NCBI GenBank assembly: GCA_015277795.1
Contig: CP063848.1
Coordinates: forward strand, 1,302,001 to 1,366,000
Source of the DNA: Massilia sp. UMI-21
GTDB taxonomy: Bacteria; Pseudomonadota; Gammaproteobacteria; Burkholderiales; Burkholderiaceae_D
Length of the DNA: 64,000 nt
Reading direction: 5' to 3'
The notes under the pieces: model-generated
What the model was told of the DNA's origin: nothing
Databases searched by the model: none
Seen by the model: only the letters and a program-made list of their open reading frames with translations
Translations under genes and position numbers: made by a program
Part shown: positions 1 to 10,655 of the stretch, in pieces
How the letters are laid out: each line of letters begins with the position of its first letter
Position numbering within the stretch: position 1 is the stretch's first letter

Positions 1-265
1 GGCTCGATCCTAACGCTTCCAGCCGAGCGCCGCCAATCCGCAGCGCCTCAATTCTGCAAAGAAACTTTTATTGCATTGAAAAAAGTCAGCCCCCTGATAT
101 GAGCTTAATCAAACGGAAAGCTTGTCTTTACAACTGAGGTCCAACCTTCAATCCGTTTCCTAAGTGACTGATTTAGGAGACATTTTAGCTTGAGCTTCTT
201 GCAATGGACGTCGCTAAGTCCTTGGTTTCATTAGACAAATTCAGATTTGCCAAGCGTGAATTCGC
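1..265. other. Upstream region of the dcw cluster, no gene recognised
   Basis: I see no convincing coding sequence, RNA gene or terminator in this stretch. It is less GC-rich than the genes that follow. It may hold the end of an upstream transcription unit that lies outside the window. Confidence 0.5.
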
Positions 266-294
266 TTGACCACCAACATTGATTCCAATAAAGT
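266..294 (+). promoter_or_regulatory. Candidate sigma70 promoter of the dcw operon
   Basis: TTGACC (266-271) is separated by 17 bases from TAAAGT (289-294), giving 5/6 and 4/6 matches to the sigma70 consensus. It lies about 100 bases before mraZ, and the first MraZ-type box starts inside the -10 element. This fits the known autorepression of the mraZ promoter. The transcription start is inferred only. Confidence 0.55.
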
Positions 295-327
295 GGGAAA
301 CAGTGTGAAAAAGTGTCGAATTGTGGG
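293..327 (+). promoter_or_regulatory. MraZ operator: four 10-bp-phased GTGNN boxes
   Basis: GTGGG (293), GTGTG (303), GTGTC (313) and GTGGG (323) recur at exactly 10-base steps with 5-base AT-rich spacers. MraZ of E. coli binds direct TGGGN repeats separated by 5 bases in its own promoter, so this is a strong candidate for the autoregulatory operator of the operon. The two middle boxes are degenerate. The array begins in the -10 element and extends downstream, which suits repression by blocking RNA polymerase. Confidence 0.75.
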
Positions 328-392
328 GGATTTCCGGGACCCCAAGCGGCCAAAAAATTCTAAATTGATAATTCTCCAGACTAGGTAAAGTC

Positions 393-821
393 GTGTTCCA
401 GGGCGCGTCAGCGATCAATCTCGATGCAAAAGGCAGGATGTCGATTCCGGCAAAGCATCGTGACGCCCTCGCGGTCCAGTGCGAGGGCCGGATGACCCTG
501 ACCAAGCATCCGCACGGCTGCCTGCTGTTCTTCCCGCGTCCGGTGTGGGAACAGCATCGCGAGCAGATCGCCGCCTGGCCGATGTCGGCCCGTGCGTGGC
601 AGCGCATTTTCCTTGGTAATGCGTGCGATGTCGAGTTGGACAGTGCAGGGCGGGTGCTGATTTCGCCCGAACTGCGCGCCGCCGTGGGTTTGGAGAAAGA
701 AGTCATGATGCTGGGCATGGGCACGCATTTCGAGATCTGGGATGCCGCCAAGCTTGCCGAAAGCGAAGCCGAGGCCGTGGCCGGCGGCATGCCCGATGTC
801 CTTTCCAATTTCTCCTTCTGA
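393..821 (+). CDS. mraZ: Transcriptional regulator MraZ
   Basis: This is a 142-residue SpoVT/AbrB-like DNA-binding protein, the first gene of the division and cell-wall cluster. The family's duplicated swapped-hairpin domain is visible as two DxxGR motifs, D11-A-K-G-R15 and D83-S-A-G-R87. MraZ forms a ring that binds the direct repeats in its own promoter, and four such repeats lie just upstream (293-327). The start is GTG at 393, giving the expected N-terminus MFQG; no good ATG precedes it in frame. The stop overlaps the GAGG ribosome-binding site of rsmH, so the two genes are probably translationally coupled. Confidence 0.96.
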   Translation: MFQGASAINLDAKGRMSIPAKHRDALAVQCEGRMTLTKHPHGCLLFFPRPVWEQHREQIAAWPMSARAWQRIFLGNACDVELDSAGRVLISPELRAAVGLEKEVMMLGMGTHFEIWDAAKLAESEAEAVAGGMPDVLSNFSF

Positions 822-828
822 GGCGCCG

Positions 829-1788
829 ATGACGGAAACAACCACGGTGCCTGCATTCGAGCATCGCACGGTGCTGCTGGACGAAGCAGTCGATGCGCTC
901 GACCTGACGGCCGAGCGCATGAACGGTACTTATATAGACGGCACCTTCGGCCGCGGCGGTCATAGCCGGCTGATCCTGTCGCGCCTGGGCCCGCAGGGGC
1001 GCCTGATCGCGTTCGACAAGGATCCGCAGGCGATCGCCACCGCGGAAACCGTGGACGATCCGCGCTTCACGATCGTGCATGACAGTTTTGCCACGATGTT
1101 CGACGCGCTGGCCGCGCGCGGCATCAGCCAGGTGGACGGCATCCTGCTGGACCTTGGCATTTCGTCGCCCCAGGTGGACGACGCCACGCGCGGATTCAGC
1201 TTCCGCCAGGACGGCCCGCTCGACATGCGCATGGATACCACGCGCGGGATGTCGGCGGCCGAATGGCTGGCCAGCGCGTCGGAACAACAATTGGAAAAGG
1301 TGATAAGAGATTATGGAGAAGAGCGGTTTGCTTTCCAGATTGCAAAGGCGATTGTTGCTCGCCGCGCAGTCCAGCCAATTTCGACCACACGAGAGCTTGC
1401 CGCAATCGTGGCAGACACGGTCAAAACTCGCGAAAAAGGCAAGGATCCGGCCACCCGGACCTTTCAGGCTGTCCGGATTTTCATCAATAAAGAGCTTGAA
1501 GACCTCGAAGCAGGTCTGAGCGCCGCCTACGCGATGCTGGCGCCGGGGGCGCGCATGTCCGTGATCAGCTTCCACTCGCTGGAAGACCGCATGGTCAAGC
1601 AGTTCCTGGCCTCGAAGGCCAAGGTGGCGCAGCCGGACCGCCGGCTGCCGATCCGCGCCGTCGACCTGCCGCAGCCCCTGATGAAACTGATCACCAAGAT
1701 GAAACCGTCGGACGCGGAAGTCGGCGCCAATCCGCGCGCCCGCTCGGCGGTGCTGCGCGTGGCCGAACGCCTCGGAGTGCGGGCATGA
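829..1788 (+). CDS. rsmH: 16S rRNA m4C1402 methyltransferase RsmH
   Basis: This is a 319-residue SAM-dependent methyltransferase that N4-methylates C1402 in the decoding region of 16S rRNA. The SAM-binding motif [10 protein letters not shown] lies near residue 40, and the family signature FHSLEDR lies in the C-terminal third. The frame is open further upstream, but the start is set at ATG 829, seven bases after mraZ, because GAGG at 820-823 is well placed and the protein then begins at the conserved region. The stop overlaps the ftsL start (ATGA, 1785-1788). Confidence 0.97.
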   Translation: MTETTTVPAFEHRTVLLDEAVDALDLTAERMNGTYIDGTFGRGGHSRLILSRLGPQGRLIAFDKDPQAIATAETVDDPRFTIVHDSFATMFDALAARGISQVDGILLDLGISSPQVDDATRGFSFRQDGPLDMRMDTTRGMSAAEWLASASEQQLEKVIRDYGEERFAFQIAKAIVARRAVQPISTTRELAAIVADTVKTREKGKDPATRTFQAVRIFINKELEDLEAGLSAAYAMLAPGARMSVISFHSLEDRMVKQFLASKAKVAQPDRRLPIRAVDLPQPLMKLITKMKPSDAEVGANPRARSAVLRVAERLGVRA

Positions 1789-2057
1789 GCGTCAAGCTGA
1801 ACATCGTGCTGACGGTGGCGGTGGTCGGCTGCGCCCTGTCGGTGGTGAACGCGCGTTACCAGTCGCGCCACCTGCTGATCGAGCTCGAACGCCTGAACCA
1901 GCACGAGCGCCAGCTCGAGATCGACTGGGCCCAGCTCCAGCTCGACCAGTCCACGCTCGGCAAGAACGAACGCATCGAACAGATCGCACGCACCAGCCTG
2001 AACATGGCCCCCCTGAGCCCGGCCCGTACCCAATACCTGACGGAAGGGGAGCGATGA
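1785..2057 (+). CDS. ftsL: Cell division protein FtsL
   Basis: This is a 90-residue single-pass bitopic inner-membrane protein. A hydrophobic segment covers about residues 5-21. It is followed by a periplasmic heptad-like helix rich in leucine, glutamate and glutamine, which in this family pairs with FtsB and FtsQ in the divisome. The sequence is poorly conserved in the family, so the call rests on topology, length and position between rsmH and ftsI. Both ends overlap the neighbouring genes by 4 bases. Confidence 0.9.
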   Translation: MSVKLNIVLTVAVVGCALSVVNARYQSRHLLIELERLNQHERQLEIDWAQLQLDQSTLGKNERIEQIARTSLNMAPLSPARTQYLTEGER

Positions 2058-3832
2058 GCCGCGCCGAACGTCGCAGCAGCACCGGGCGCGTGGCCGCCTC
2101 CAAGGGCGTGGCTTTCTCGAAGAGCCCGGTCCTGGCCGTGAACGTCCCCAACTGGCGTTCGCGCCTGGTGCTGTTCGTCATGTTCGCAGCCTTCGCCGCG
2201 CTGGCCGTGCGCGCGCTCTGGCTGCAGGGCGTGTCGACCCAGTTCCTGCAGAAGCAGGGCAAGAGCCGCTACGAGCGGGTGGTCGAACTGCCGGCCGCGC
2301 GCGGCCGGATCGTGGACCGCCACGGCCAGGTGCTGGCGTCTTCGCTGCCGGTGAAATCGGTGGCCGCCTTCCCGAAAGAAATGCTGACCGAGCCGCGCGA
2401 GAAGCTGGCCGAACTGGCGCGCCTGCTCGGGATGCCGGAATCCGAGTTGCGCGCCAAGCTCGATCCGAAGCGTAACTACGTCTACCTGAAGCGCCAGGTC
2501 GAAATGGACACGGTCGAGCAGATCGAGAAGCTCAAGCTCGACGGCATCGACACCCGCAAGGAATACAAGCGCTACTACCCGCAGGGCGAAGTGATGACCC
2601 ACCTGGTGGGCTTCACCAGCATCGAGGACAAGGGCCAGGAAGGCATGGAGCTGTTCCACCAGAAGGCGCTGATGGGCGTGCCGGGCAGCCGCCGCGTGAT
2701 CCGCGACCGCCTCGGCCACATCGCCGAAGACCTGGGCATGTTCCGCGAGCCGCACGAGGGCAAGGACCTGACCCTGGCGGTGGACAGCAAGCTGCAATAC
2801 ATCGCCTTCACCAGCGTCAAGAACGCGGTCGAGAAGTTCAACGCCCAGGCCGGCGGCGCGGTGGTGCTCGACGTCGAGACCGGCGAAGTGCTGGCCATGG
2901 CCAACTACCCGACCTACAACCCGAACGACCGCTCCAAGCTGACCGGCGCGCAGCTGCGCAACCGCGTCATCACCGACACCTTCGAGCCCGGCTCGACCAT
3001 CAAGCCGATGACGGTGGCGCTCGGCCTCGAAACCAGGCGGATCACCCCGGACACCGTGTTCGACACCAATCCCGGCTACATGGTGGTGACCGGCAGGCGC
3101 ATCCGCGATACCCACAACTACGGCGTGCGCAACGTCAGCGGCATCATCCAGAAGTCCTCGAACGTCGGGGTGGTCAAGATCTCGCAGCTGATCCCGCCGC
3201 AGGAAATGTGGGAGCTGTATACCAAGCTGGGCTACGGCCAGTCGCCGCGCTTCGGCTTCCCGGGCGCCACCGCCGGCCGCGTGCGTCCATGGAAATCGTG
3301 GCGTCCGATCGAATACGCCAACATGGCTTTCGGCCACGGCCTGTCGGTGTCGCTGCTGCAGATGGCGCGCTCCTACATGATCTTCGCCCGCAACGGCGAC
3401 ATCATCCCGCTGTCCTTCCTGAAGGTGGACGAGAAGCCGGTCGGCCAGCAGGTGATCTCGCCCAAGACCGCGGCCCAGGTGCGCACCATGCTCGAATCCG
3501 TGGTCAGCCCGGAAGGCACCGCCTCCAAGGCCCAGGTGCCGGGCTACCGCATCGGCGGCAAGACCGGCACCGCCGAAAAGATCGTCAACGGCCGCTACTC
3601 GCGGACCGACAACATCGGCTACTTCGTCGGCGTCGCCCCCATGTCCAAGCCGCGCTTCATCATCGCGGTCATGATCGACAACCCGCACGGCGCCTTCCGG
3701 ACCGGCGGCAGCGTCGCCGCGCCGACCGCCGCCGACCTGGCGGCCAATGCCCTGCGGGCCGCCAACGTGCCGCCCGACTCATCGATCACCGACATCATCA
3801 TTCCGGAAGAACCGGTCGAGGAGAGCTTGTGA
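2054..3832 (+). CDS. ftsI: Septal peptidoglycan transpeptidase FtsI (PBP3)
   Basis: This is a 592-residue class B penicillin-binding protein that cross-links septal peptidoglycan together with FtsW. It has a cytoplasmic basic N-terminus, one membrane segment (about residues 36-56), a PBP dimer domain with the RGRIVDRHG motif near residue 83, and a transpeptidase domain. The three active-site motifs are present: S314-T-I-K317, S368-S-N370 and K503-T-G505. The start overlaps the ftsL stop (ATGA), preceded by a GGGGAG ribosome-binding site. The stop overlaps the murE start by one base. Confidence 0.97.
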   Translation: MSRAERRSSTGRVAASKGVAFSKSPVLAVNVPNWRSRLVLFVMFAAFAALAVRALWLQGVSTQFLQKQGKSRYERVVELPAARGRIVDRHGQVLASSLPVKSVAAFPKEMLTEPREKLAELARLLGMPESELRAKLDPKRNYVYLKRQVEMDTVEQIEKLKLDGIDTRKEYKRYYPQGEVMTHLVGFTSIEDKGQEGMELFHQKALMGVPGSRRVIRDRLGHIAEDLGMFREPHEGKDLTLAVDSKLQYIAFTSVKNAVEKFNAQAGGAVVLDVETGEVLAMANYPTYNPNDRSKLTGAQLRNRVITDTFEPGSTIKPMTVALGLETRRITPDTVFDTNPGYMVVTGRRIRDTHNYGVRNVSGIIQKSSNVGVVKISQLIPPQEMWELYTKLGYGQSPRFGFPGATAGRVRPWKSWRPIEYANMAFGHGLSVSLLQMARSYMIFARNGDIIPLSFLKVDEKPVGQQVISPKTAAQVRTMLESVVSPEGTASKAQVPGYRIGGKTGTAEKIVNGRYSRTDNIGYFVGVAPMSKPRFIIAVMIDNPHGAFRTGGSVAAPTAADLAANALRAANVPPDSSITDIIIPEEPVEESL

Positions 3833-5364
3833 TGGCGATGCGCCTGAACGACATCTGCGATTGGATTCGCGCCGCCGCGCCAGGCGGCCGACTCGTTTCC
3901 GACTCCCGCCGCGTGGGCAAGGGAGACGTGTTCTTCGCCTATCCGGGCGAGGCATCCGACGGCCGCCGCTACATCGCCGCCGCCATCGACGCCGGCGCGG
4001 CCGCCGTCGTGTATGAAGAAAACGGTTTCGACTGGGACCAGGCGCAGGGCGTGCCCCACCTCGGCGTGCCCGACCTGAAAAAGAGCGCGGGCCCGATCGC
4101 CCATGGCGTGCTGCAGCACCCGGATGCCGGCATGTTCACGGTCGGCGTCACCGGCACCAACGGCAAGACCTCCTGCGCGGTATGGATCGGCCAGGCGCTG
4201 GCGCGCCTGGGCGAGCTTGCTGCGGTGATCGGCACGCTCGGTGTCGGCATCGTCAAAGCCCGCGCCGAGTCCGCGTTCGATGCCACCGGCTACACCACGC
4301 CGGACGCCGTGCTGCTGGCGCAGACGCTGGCCGACCTGCGCGCGCAGCAGGTGGGCGCGCTGGCAATCGAAGTCTCGTCCATCGGCCTGGTGCAGGATCG
4401 CGCCGCCGGCATGCATTTCGACGTCGCCATCTTCACCAACCTGACCCGCGACCATCTCGACTTCCATGGCAGCATGGAGGCGTACGAGGCGGCCAAGCTG
4501 CGGCTGTTCGAGTGGGAAGGCCTCAAGCACGCCGTCGTCAACCTGGACGATCCGGCCGGCCTGCGCCTGGTGGCGCACCTGCGCCGGCATGTTCCCCAGC
4601 TGCCGGTCACCGGTTACACCCTGCAGGGCGAGGCCGGGCAGCCCGCCATCGAGGGCGTCGCCATCCTGCGCGCGTCGAACATGCGCAGCCGTCACGCAGG
4701 GACCGAATTCGCCATCGACACCCCGGCCGGCAGCGCGAGCGTGAAGACCCGGCTGGTCGGCCGCTTCAACGTCAGCAACGCGCTGGCGGTGCTGGGCGCG
4801 CTGCTGGCCAAGGGCGTGGCGCTCAAGGCCGCGGTGGAGGCCATCGAAGCGCTGCTGCCGGCCCCGGGCCGCATGCAGCAGCTCGGCGGCCAGGACGCGC
4901 CGATGGTCGTGATCGACTACGCGCACACCCCGGACGCGCTGGAAAAGACCCTGGAAGCCCTGCGCCAGGTGGCCGAGGAACGCGGCGGCCAGCTGTGGTG
5001 CGTGTTCGGCTGCGGCGGCGACCGCGACCCGGGCAAGCGCCCGCAGATGGGTGCGGCCGCCCAGGCGGCCGACCACATCCTGGTCACCAGCGACAACCCG
5101 CGCAGCGAAGAGCCGGCCCACATCATCGCCCAGATCGTGGCCGGCATCGAGCAGCGCGGCAGCGACAGCTTCCAGGCCGTGGAAGACCGCGCCACCGCGA
5201 TCCTGCTGGCCGTGAAGAACGCCGGCAAGCAGGACGTGATCCTGCTGGCAGGGAAGGGGCACGAGCCCTACCAGGAGATCAAGGGCAAGAAACTCCCGTT
5301 TTCCGATGCCGACCATGCTTCGCTGGCATTGACCGCGCGGCTCACCATGATGAGGACCCACTGA
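3832..5364 (+). CDS. murE: UDP-MurNAc-tripeptide synthetase MurE (meso-DAP type)
   Basis: This 510-residue Mur ligase adds meso-diaminopimelate to UDP-MurNAc-L-Ala-D-Glu in the cytoplasm. The ATP loop GVTGTNGKTS lies near residue 105. The DNPR motif (D421-R424) that selects meso-DAP over lysine is present, as expected for a Gram-negative bacterium. The frame is open far upstream inside ftsI, but ATG 3832 is chosen because it forms the TGATG junction with ftsI and gives the usual N-terminus. Confidence 0.96.
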   Translation: MAMRLNDICDWIRAAAPGGRLVSDSRRVGKGDVFFAYPGEASDGRRYIAAAIDAGAAAVVYEENGFDWDQAQGVPHLGVPDLKKSAGPIAHGVLQHPDAGMFTVGVTGTNGKTSCAVWIGQALARLGELAAVIGTLGVGIVKARAESAFDATGYTTPDAVLLAQTLADLRAQQVGALAIEVSSIGLVQDRAAGMHFDVAIFTNLTRDHLDFHGSMEAYEAAKLRLFEWEGLKHAVVNLDDPAGLRLVAHLRRHVPQLPVTGYTLQGEAGQPAIEGVAILRASNMRSRHAGTEFAIDTPAGSASVKTRLVGRFNVSNALAVLGALLAKGVALKAAVEAIEALLPAPGRMQQLGGQDAPMVVIDYAHTPDALEKTLEALRQVAEERGGQLWCVFGCGGDRDPGKRPQMGAAAQAADHILVTSDNPRSEEPAHIIAQIVAGIEQRGSDSFQAVEDRATAILLAVKNAGKQDVILLAGKGHEPYQEIKGKKLPFSDADHASLALTARLTMMRTH

Positions 5365-6764
5365 TGCGCGCAACGCTTGCACAACTGGTCGCCGCGATCC
5401 CGGGTGCACGGCTCGTCGGCGGCGACCTCGCCTTCGACGGCGTGTCGACCGACAGCCGTACGGCGGCGGGCGGCGCGCTGTTCGTCGCGCTCAAGGGAGA
5501 GAGCTTCGATGCGCACGACTTCCTCGGCCAGGTCGCCGCGCGCGGCGTGGCCGCGGTCGTCGTCAACGAAAACGCGCTGCACAAGCTGCCCGCAGGCTGG
5601 ACGCTGCCGGCCATCGTGGTGCCCGATACGCTCGTGGCGCTGGGCCGCATCGCCCATGCCTGGCGCAGCCAGTTCGCCATTCCCGTGATCGGCGTGACCG
5701 GCTCGAACGGCAAGACCACGGTCAAGGAAATGATCGCGTCGATCCTGGCCGCGGCCTTCGGCGAAAGTGCCCGCCTGGCCACCCAGGGCAACCTGAACAA
5801 CGAGATCGGCGTGCCGCTGACCCTGTTCCGGCTGGACGCCGCGCAGCGCGCGGCCGTGATCGAGATGGGCATGAACCATCCGGGCGAAATCGGCCGCCTG
5901 GCCGCGATCGCCGCGCCCACGGTGGCGATGGTCAACAACGCCCAGCGCGAGCACCAGGAATTCATGCACACCGTGGAAGCGGTGGCGCGCGAGAACGGCT
6001 CGGTGCTGGCGGCGCTGCCGCCGGACGGCGTGGCGGTGTTCCCGGGCGACGATACCTATACCGAGCTGTGGCGCTCGCTGGCCAGGTGCCGGGTGCTGAG
6101 CTTCGGCCTGAGCCAGGCCTGCGACGTGCGCGCGAGCTACACCTCCACCGGCTTCGGCAACGAACTTCAGGTGACGGCCGGCGACGCGCAGTTCACCGTG
6201 ACGCTGGCCGCCGCGGGCGAGCACAACGTGCGCAACGCGCTGGCGGCGATCGCCTCCACCCTGGCCGCCGGCATCGCGCAGGACGCCATCGTGCGCGGCC
6301 TCGAGTCCTTCGCCCCGGTCGGCGGGCGCCTGCAGCGCAAGCAGGCCGCGAACGGCGCCACCGTCATCGACGACACCTATAACGCCAACCCGGACTCGAT
6401 GCGCGCCGCGATCGACGTGCTGGCGGCGTATCCGGCCCCGCGCATCCTGGTGGCCGGCGACATGGGCGAAGTCGGCACGCAGGGAAAAGAGTTTCACGAA
6501 GAAGTCGGTGCCTACGCGCGCGCGCGCGGCATCGAACACGTGCTCGCCACTGGCGAACTGACGCGCTCCATGGGCGCGTCGGGAGCACGGCATTACGAGC
6601 AGTTCGACGATTTATTGGCAGCACTGGATGTAACTCTGGGCGGCAACGCAGGTGCCAAATGCGACGCGACTGTGCTGGTGAAGGGCTCGCGCTTCATGAA
6701 GATGGAGCGCGTGGTCCAGCACCTGACCGGATCAACTACCACTGGCAACAAGGACGCCCACTAA
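5364..6764 (+). CDS. murF: UDP-MurNAc-tripeptide-D-Ala-D-Ala ligase MurF
   Basis: This 466-residue Mur ligase adds D-Ala-D-Ala to complete the UDP-MurNAc-pentapeptide. The ATP loop [10 protein letters not shown] lies near residue 110. The MurF signature [11 protein letters not shown] appears in the C-terminal third. ATG 5364 shares its A with the murE stop codon (TGATG); the frame is open further upstream, but only as a shadow of murE. The mraY start follows after one base. Confidence 0.96.
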   Translation: MRATLAQLVAAIPGARLVGGDLAFDGVSTDSRTAAGGALFVALKGESFDAHDFLGQVAARGVAAVVVNENALHKLPAGWTLPAIVVPDTLVALGRIAHAWRSQFAIPVIGVTGSNGKTTVKEMIASILAAAFGESARLATQGNLNNEIGVPLTLFRLDAAQRAAVIEMGMNHPGEIGRLAAIAAPTVAMVNNAQREHQEFMHTVEAVARENGSVLAALPPDGVAVFPGDDTYTELWRSLARCRVLSFGLSQACDVRASYTSTGFGNELQVTAGDAQFTVTLAAAGEHNVRNALAAIASTLAAGIAQDAIVRGLESFAPVGGRLQRKQAANGATVIDDTYNANPDSMRAAIDVLAAYPAPRILVAGDMGEVGTQGKEFHEEVGAYARARGIEHVLATGELTRSMGASGARHYEQFDDLLAALDVTLGGNAGAKCDATVLVKGSRFMKMERVVQHLTGSTTTGNKDAH

Positions 6765-6765
6765 C

Positions 6766-7935
6766 ATGCTTCTCTGGCTCGCCCAATACTTCCAGGACTA
6801 CATCGGTCCGCTGCGTGTATTCAACTACATTACCTTCCGCGCGGTCTTCGCGACCATCACCGCGATCACCATTGGCCTGATCTGCGGTCCGGCCGTGATC
6901 CGCAAGCTGACCGCCCTGAAGGTCGGCCAGGCCGTGCGTACCTACGGTCCGCAGACCCACCTGGCCAAGCACGGCACCCCCACCATGGGCGGCGTGCTGG
7001 TCCTGATTGCGATCGGCGTCTCGACCCTGCTGTGGTGCGACCTGTCGAACCGCCTGATCTGGCCGGTGCTGGTCGTGACCATGGGCTTCGGCGCCGTCGG
7101 CTGGGTCGACGACTACCGCAAGGTGGTCTACAAGGACCCGGAAGGCATGCGTTCGGGCGAAAAGTATTTCTGGATGTCGCTGATCGGCATCGCCTCGGCC
7201 CTGTACCTGGCATTCTCGGTCTCGGCCGAGAATCCCTGGGAAGTGCTGCAGCTGTTCTACGCGTGGGTGCAGTCGGGCTTCTCGATGACCCTGCCGCCCA
7301 AGGCCGACCTGATCGTCCCGTTCTTCAAGTCGATCAGCTATCCGATGGGCGTGTGGGGCTTCATCGCGCTGACCTACTGCGTCATCGTCGGCTCGTCGAA
7401 CGCGGTCAACTTCACCGACGGCCTCGACGGCCTGGCGATCATGCCGACCGTGATGGTCGGCGGCGCCCTCGGCCTGTTCGCCTACCTGACCGGCAGCGTG
7501 ACCTTCTCGAAGTACCTGTTCATCCCCTACATCCCGGGCGCCGGCGAACTCCTGATCTTCTGCGGCGCGATGGCGGGCGCGGGCCTGGCCTTCCTCTGGT
7601 TCAATGCGCACCCCGCCCAGATGTTCATGGGCGACGTCGGCGCGCTGGCGCTGGGCGGCGCGCTCGGCACCATCGCCGTCATCGTGCGCCAGGAAATCGT
7701 CCTGTTCATCATGGGCGGCGTGTTCGTGGCCGAGACCCTGTCGGTGATCATCCAGGTGAGCTGGTTCAAGTACACCAAGAAGCGCTACGGCGCCGGGCGC
7801 CGCGTATTCCTGATGGCGCCGCTGCACCACCATTTCGAGCAAAAGGGTTGGAAGGAAACCAAGGTCGTGGTCCGCTTCTGGATCGTGACCATGATGCTGG
7901 TCCTGGTTGGCTTGTCTACCCTGAAGCTGCGCTAA
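6766..7935 (+). CDS. mraY: Phospho-MurNAc-pentapeptide translocase MraY
   Basis: This 389-residue polytopic inner-membrane enzyme transfers phospho-MurNAc-pentapeptide to undecaprenyl phosphate, forming lipid I. About ten hydrophobic segments are visible. Conserved cytoplasmic motifs include [16 protein letters not shown] (Mg-binding aspartates) and a histidine-rich APLHHHFE loop near the C-terminus. It follows murF by one base and is followed by murD after three bases. Confidence 0.97.
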   Translation: MLLWLAQYFQDYIGPLRVFNYITFRAVFATITAITIGLICGPAVIRKLTALKVGQAVRTYGPQTHLAKHGTPTMGGVLVLIAIGVSTLLWCDLSNRLIWPVLVVTMGFGAVGWVDDYRKVVYKDPEGMRSGEKYFWMSLIGIASALYLAFSVSAENPWEVLQLFYAWVQSGFSMTLPPKADLIVPFFKSISYPMGVWGFIALTYCVIVGSSNAVNFTDGLDGLAIMPTVMVGGALGLFAYLTGSVTFSKYLFIPYIPGAGELLIFCGAMAGAGLAFLWFNAHPAQMFMGDVGALALGGALGTIAVIVRQEIVLFIMGGVFVAETLSVIIQVSWFKYTKKRYGAGRRVFLMAPLHHHFEQKGWKETKVVVRFWIVTMMLVLVGLSTLKLR

Positions 7936-7938
7936 GAC

Positions 7939-9438
7939 ATGAACTACGAAGGCAAATCCGCACTGGTGCTGGGCCTGGGTGAATCCGGGCTGGCGATGGC
8001 GCAATGGCTGGCACGTTGCGGCGCGCGCGTGCGCGTGGCCGACACGCGCACCGAGCCGCAGCGCCTATTCGCCCTGCGCCAGGCGGTGCCGAACGCCGAC
8101 TTCACGGGTGGGGAGTTCGGCGAAGCCCTGCTCGACGGAATCGACTTCGTCGCGGTCAGTCCGGGCCTGGCGCCGGACCGTGAACTCGCGCACATCACTC
8201 CCGCGGCGCGCGCGCGCAACATCCCGGTGTGGGGCGAGATCGAACTGTTCGCGCAGGCGCTCGCGCACCTGCGCAAGGAAACCGGCTATGCGCCGAAAGT
8301 CATCGCCATCACCGGCACCAACGGCAAGACCACCGTCACCAGCCTGACCGGCCTGCTGTGCCGCCGCGCCGGATTGACGACGCGCGTGGCCGGCAACATC
8401 AGCCCGGCCGCGCTCGACGTGCTGCGCGAGTGCCTGGACAAAGAAGAGCTGCCGCAGGCCTGGGTGCTCGAACTGTCGAGCTTCCAGCTGCACACCACCT
8501 TCAGCCTGCAGGCCGATGCCGCCACCGTGCTGAACGTGACCCAGGACCACCTCGACTGGCACGGCGGCATGGACGCCTATGCGGCCGACAAGGCGCGCAT
8601 TTTTGGTGCCGATACCGTGCGGGTGCTGAACCGCGACGACGCGATCGTGATGCGGATGAGCGCGGTGGACGCGCCGGTGTTCAGCTTCGGCACCGGCGAA
8701 CCGCTCGATCCGAACAGCTTCGGCCTGGTCAGCGAACGCGGCGTGCTGTGGCTGGCCAATGCCGTGGCGCTCGACGACGAGCTGCCCAAAAAACGCAAGA
8801 AGGGCGAGCTTGCCCCGCCGCCGGAAGTCAGCGTCAGCCGCCTGATGCCGGCCGACGCCCTCAAGATCCGCGGCCTGCACAATGCCGCCAACGCGCTGGC
8901 CGCGCTGGCCCTGTGCCGCGCCTGCGGCCTGCCGCTGGCGCCGCTGCTGCACGGCCTGCGCGACTACGCGGGCGAGCCACACCGCGTGGAGCTGGTCGCC
9001 AGCATCGACGGCGTCGACTACTACGACGACAGCAAGGGCACCAATGTGGGCGCTACCGTGGCCGCGCTGGAAGGGCTCGGCAAAGCCTTCGCGGGCGAAG
9101 ACCAGCAGATCCTCCTGATCGCCGGCGGCGACGGCAAGGGACAGGATTTCGCACCGCTCGCCGCACCAAGCTCGCGCTACGTGCGCGCCGTGCTGCTGAT
9201 CGGCCGCGACGCCCCAAGCGTGCGCGCCGCGATCGAGCCGACCGGGGTGCCGGTGTTCGACCTCCCGGGCCTGCCGGAAGCGGTGCAGCGCGCCGCCGGC
9301 CTGGCGCGCCCGGGCGACGCGGTGCTGCTGTCGCCGGCCTGCGCCAGCCTCGACATGTTCACCAACTACGCGCACCGCGCGCAGGTGTTCGTCGCCGCCG
9401 TGCGCGACATCGCCCTCGACAAAGGACAGGAAATCTGA
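7939..9438 (+). CDS. murD: UDP-MurNAc-L-alanine--D-glutamate ligase MurD
   Basis: This 499-residue Mur ligase adds D-glutamate to UDP-MurNAc-L-Ala. The N-terminal Rossmann-like UDP-binding motif GLGESGLA starts at about residue 12. The ATP loop [12 protein letters not shown] lies near residue 125. The DDSKGTN motif, typical of MurD, is in the C-terminal domain. At 499 residues it is longer than the roughly 440-residue E. coli enzyme; part of the excess is a lysine-rich insert ([14 protein letters not shown]) around residue 285. The stop overlaps the ftsW start by one base. Confidence 0.96.
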   Translation: MNYEGKSALVLGLGESGLAMAQWLARCGARVRVADTRTEPQRLFALRQAVPNADFTGGEFGEALLDGIDFVAVSPGLAPDRELAHITPAARARNIPVWGEIELFAQALAHLRKETGYAPKVIAITGTNGKTTVTSLTGLLCRRAGLTTRVAGNISPAALDVLRECLDKEELPQAWVLELSSFQLHTTFSLQADAATVLNVTQDHLDWHGGMDAYAADKARIFGADTVRVLNRDDAIVMRMSAVDAPVFSFGTGEPLDPNSFGLVSERGVLWLANAVALDDELPKKRKKGELAPPPEVSVSRLMPADALKIRGLHNAANALAALALCRACGLPLAPLLHGLRDYAGEPHRVELVASIDGVDYYDDSKGTNVGATVAALEGLGKAFAGEDQQILLIAGGDGKGQDFAPLAAPSSRYVRAVLLIGRDAPSVRAAIEPTGVPVFDLPGLPEAVQRAAGLARPGDAVLLSPACASLDMFTNYAHRAQVFVAAVRDIALDKGQEI

Positions 9439-10655
9439 TGCCGTTCCAGATCCCGTTCAAGTTCTCCGGATCGAGCAGCGACGCGAGCATAGCGGCGCGC
9501 AGCCGTCCGTCGAAGATGATGGACTACGACCAGCCGCTGGTCTGGGTCACCGTCCTGCTGATGATGTTCGGCCTGGTGATGGTGTATTCGGCCTCGATCG
9601 CGCTGCCGGACTCGCCCAAGTTCGCCTACCTGAACGACAAGAACGAATACTTCCTGTACCGCCAGATGATGTACATCGGCGTCTCGATGGCCGCCGCCGC
9701 CGTTGCCTTCCAGGTGCCGGTCGCGCTGTGGCAGAAGTGGGCGCCGATGATGTTCATCGGCACGCTGGTGCTGTTGATCATCGTGCTGATCCCCGGGATC
9801 GGCGTGTCGGTCAATGGCGCGCGCCGCTGGCTGCCGCTGAAGATCATGAACCTGCAGCCGTCCGAGATCATGAAGATCGCGGCGGTGCTGTACGCCGCCG
9901 ACTTCACGGTGCGCAAGCAGGAATACATGCACAAGCTGACCAAGGGCTTCCTGCCGATGATGGTCGCGATCGGCCTGGTCGGCATGCTGCTGCTGCTCGA
10001 GCCGGACCTGGGCGCCTTCGGCGTGATCGTCTGCATCGCCATGGGCATCCTGTTCCTGGGCGGGATCAACATCGTCTGGTTCGGCGGCATCGGCGCGCTG
10101 CTGGTGCTGATCTTCAGCACGATCATCGCGCTCTCGCCCTTCCGCCGCGCCCGCATGTTCGCCTACCTCGACCCCTGGGAACAGGGCAACGCGCTGGACA
10201 AGGCCTACCAGCTGACCCACTCGCTGATCGCCTTCGGGCGCGGCGAAATCTTCGGCGTCGGCCTGGGCGGCAGCGTCGAGAAGCTGTTCTACCTGCCGGA
10301 AGCGCACACCGACTTCATCATGGCGGTGATCGGCGAGGAACTCGGCCTGGCCGGCGTGCTGGTCGCGATCGCGATGTTCTACTGGCTGGTGAAACGCGCC
10401 TTCGACATCGGCCGCCAGGCGATCGCCCTCGACCAGATCTTCGCCGGCCTGGCCGCGAAAGGCATCGGCATCTGGATCGGCACCCAGACCTTCATCAACA
10501 TGGGCGTGAACCTTGGCCTGCTGCCGACCAAGGGCCTGACCCTGCCGCTCATGAGCTTCGGCGGTTCGGGCGTGCTGTTCAACTGCGTCGGCCTGGCGAT
10601 CCTGCTGCGGATCGACTACGAGAACCGGGTGCGCATGCGCGGAGGCCGGACATGA
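9438..10655 (+). CDS. ftsW: Septal peptidoglycan glycosyltransferase FtsW
   Basis: This is a 405-residue SEDS-family polytopic membrane protein that polymerises lipid II at the septum with FtsI. After a cytoplasmic N-terminus of about 35 residues come around ten membrane segments. Family motifs include the NGARRWLPL loop, PSEIMKIA and, near the C-terminus, [16 protein letters not shown] 9438 is chosen because it overlaps the murD stop as TGATG; upstream open sequence is a shadow of murD. The stop overlaps murG by 4 bases. Confidence 0.95.
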   Translation: MPFQIPFKFSGSSSDASIAARSRPSKMMDYDQPLVWVTVLLMMFGLVMVYSASIALPDSPKFAYLNDKNEYFLYRQMMYIGVSMAAAAVAFQVPVALWQKWAPMMFIGTLVLLIIVLIPGIGVSVNGARRWLPLKIMNLQPSEIMKIAAVLYAADFTVRKQEYMHKLTKGFLPMMVAIGLVGMLLLLEPDLGAFGVIVCIAMGILFLGGINIVWFGGIGALLVLIFSTIIALSPFRRARMFAYLDPWEQGNALDKAYQLTHSLIAFGRGEIFGVGLGGSVEKLFYLPEAHTDFIMAVIGEELGLAGVLVAIAMFYWLVKRAFDIGRQAIALDQIFAGLAAKGIGIWIGTQTFINMGVNLGLLPTKGLTLPLMSFGGSGVLFNCVGLAILLRIDYENRVRMRGGRT

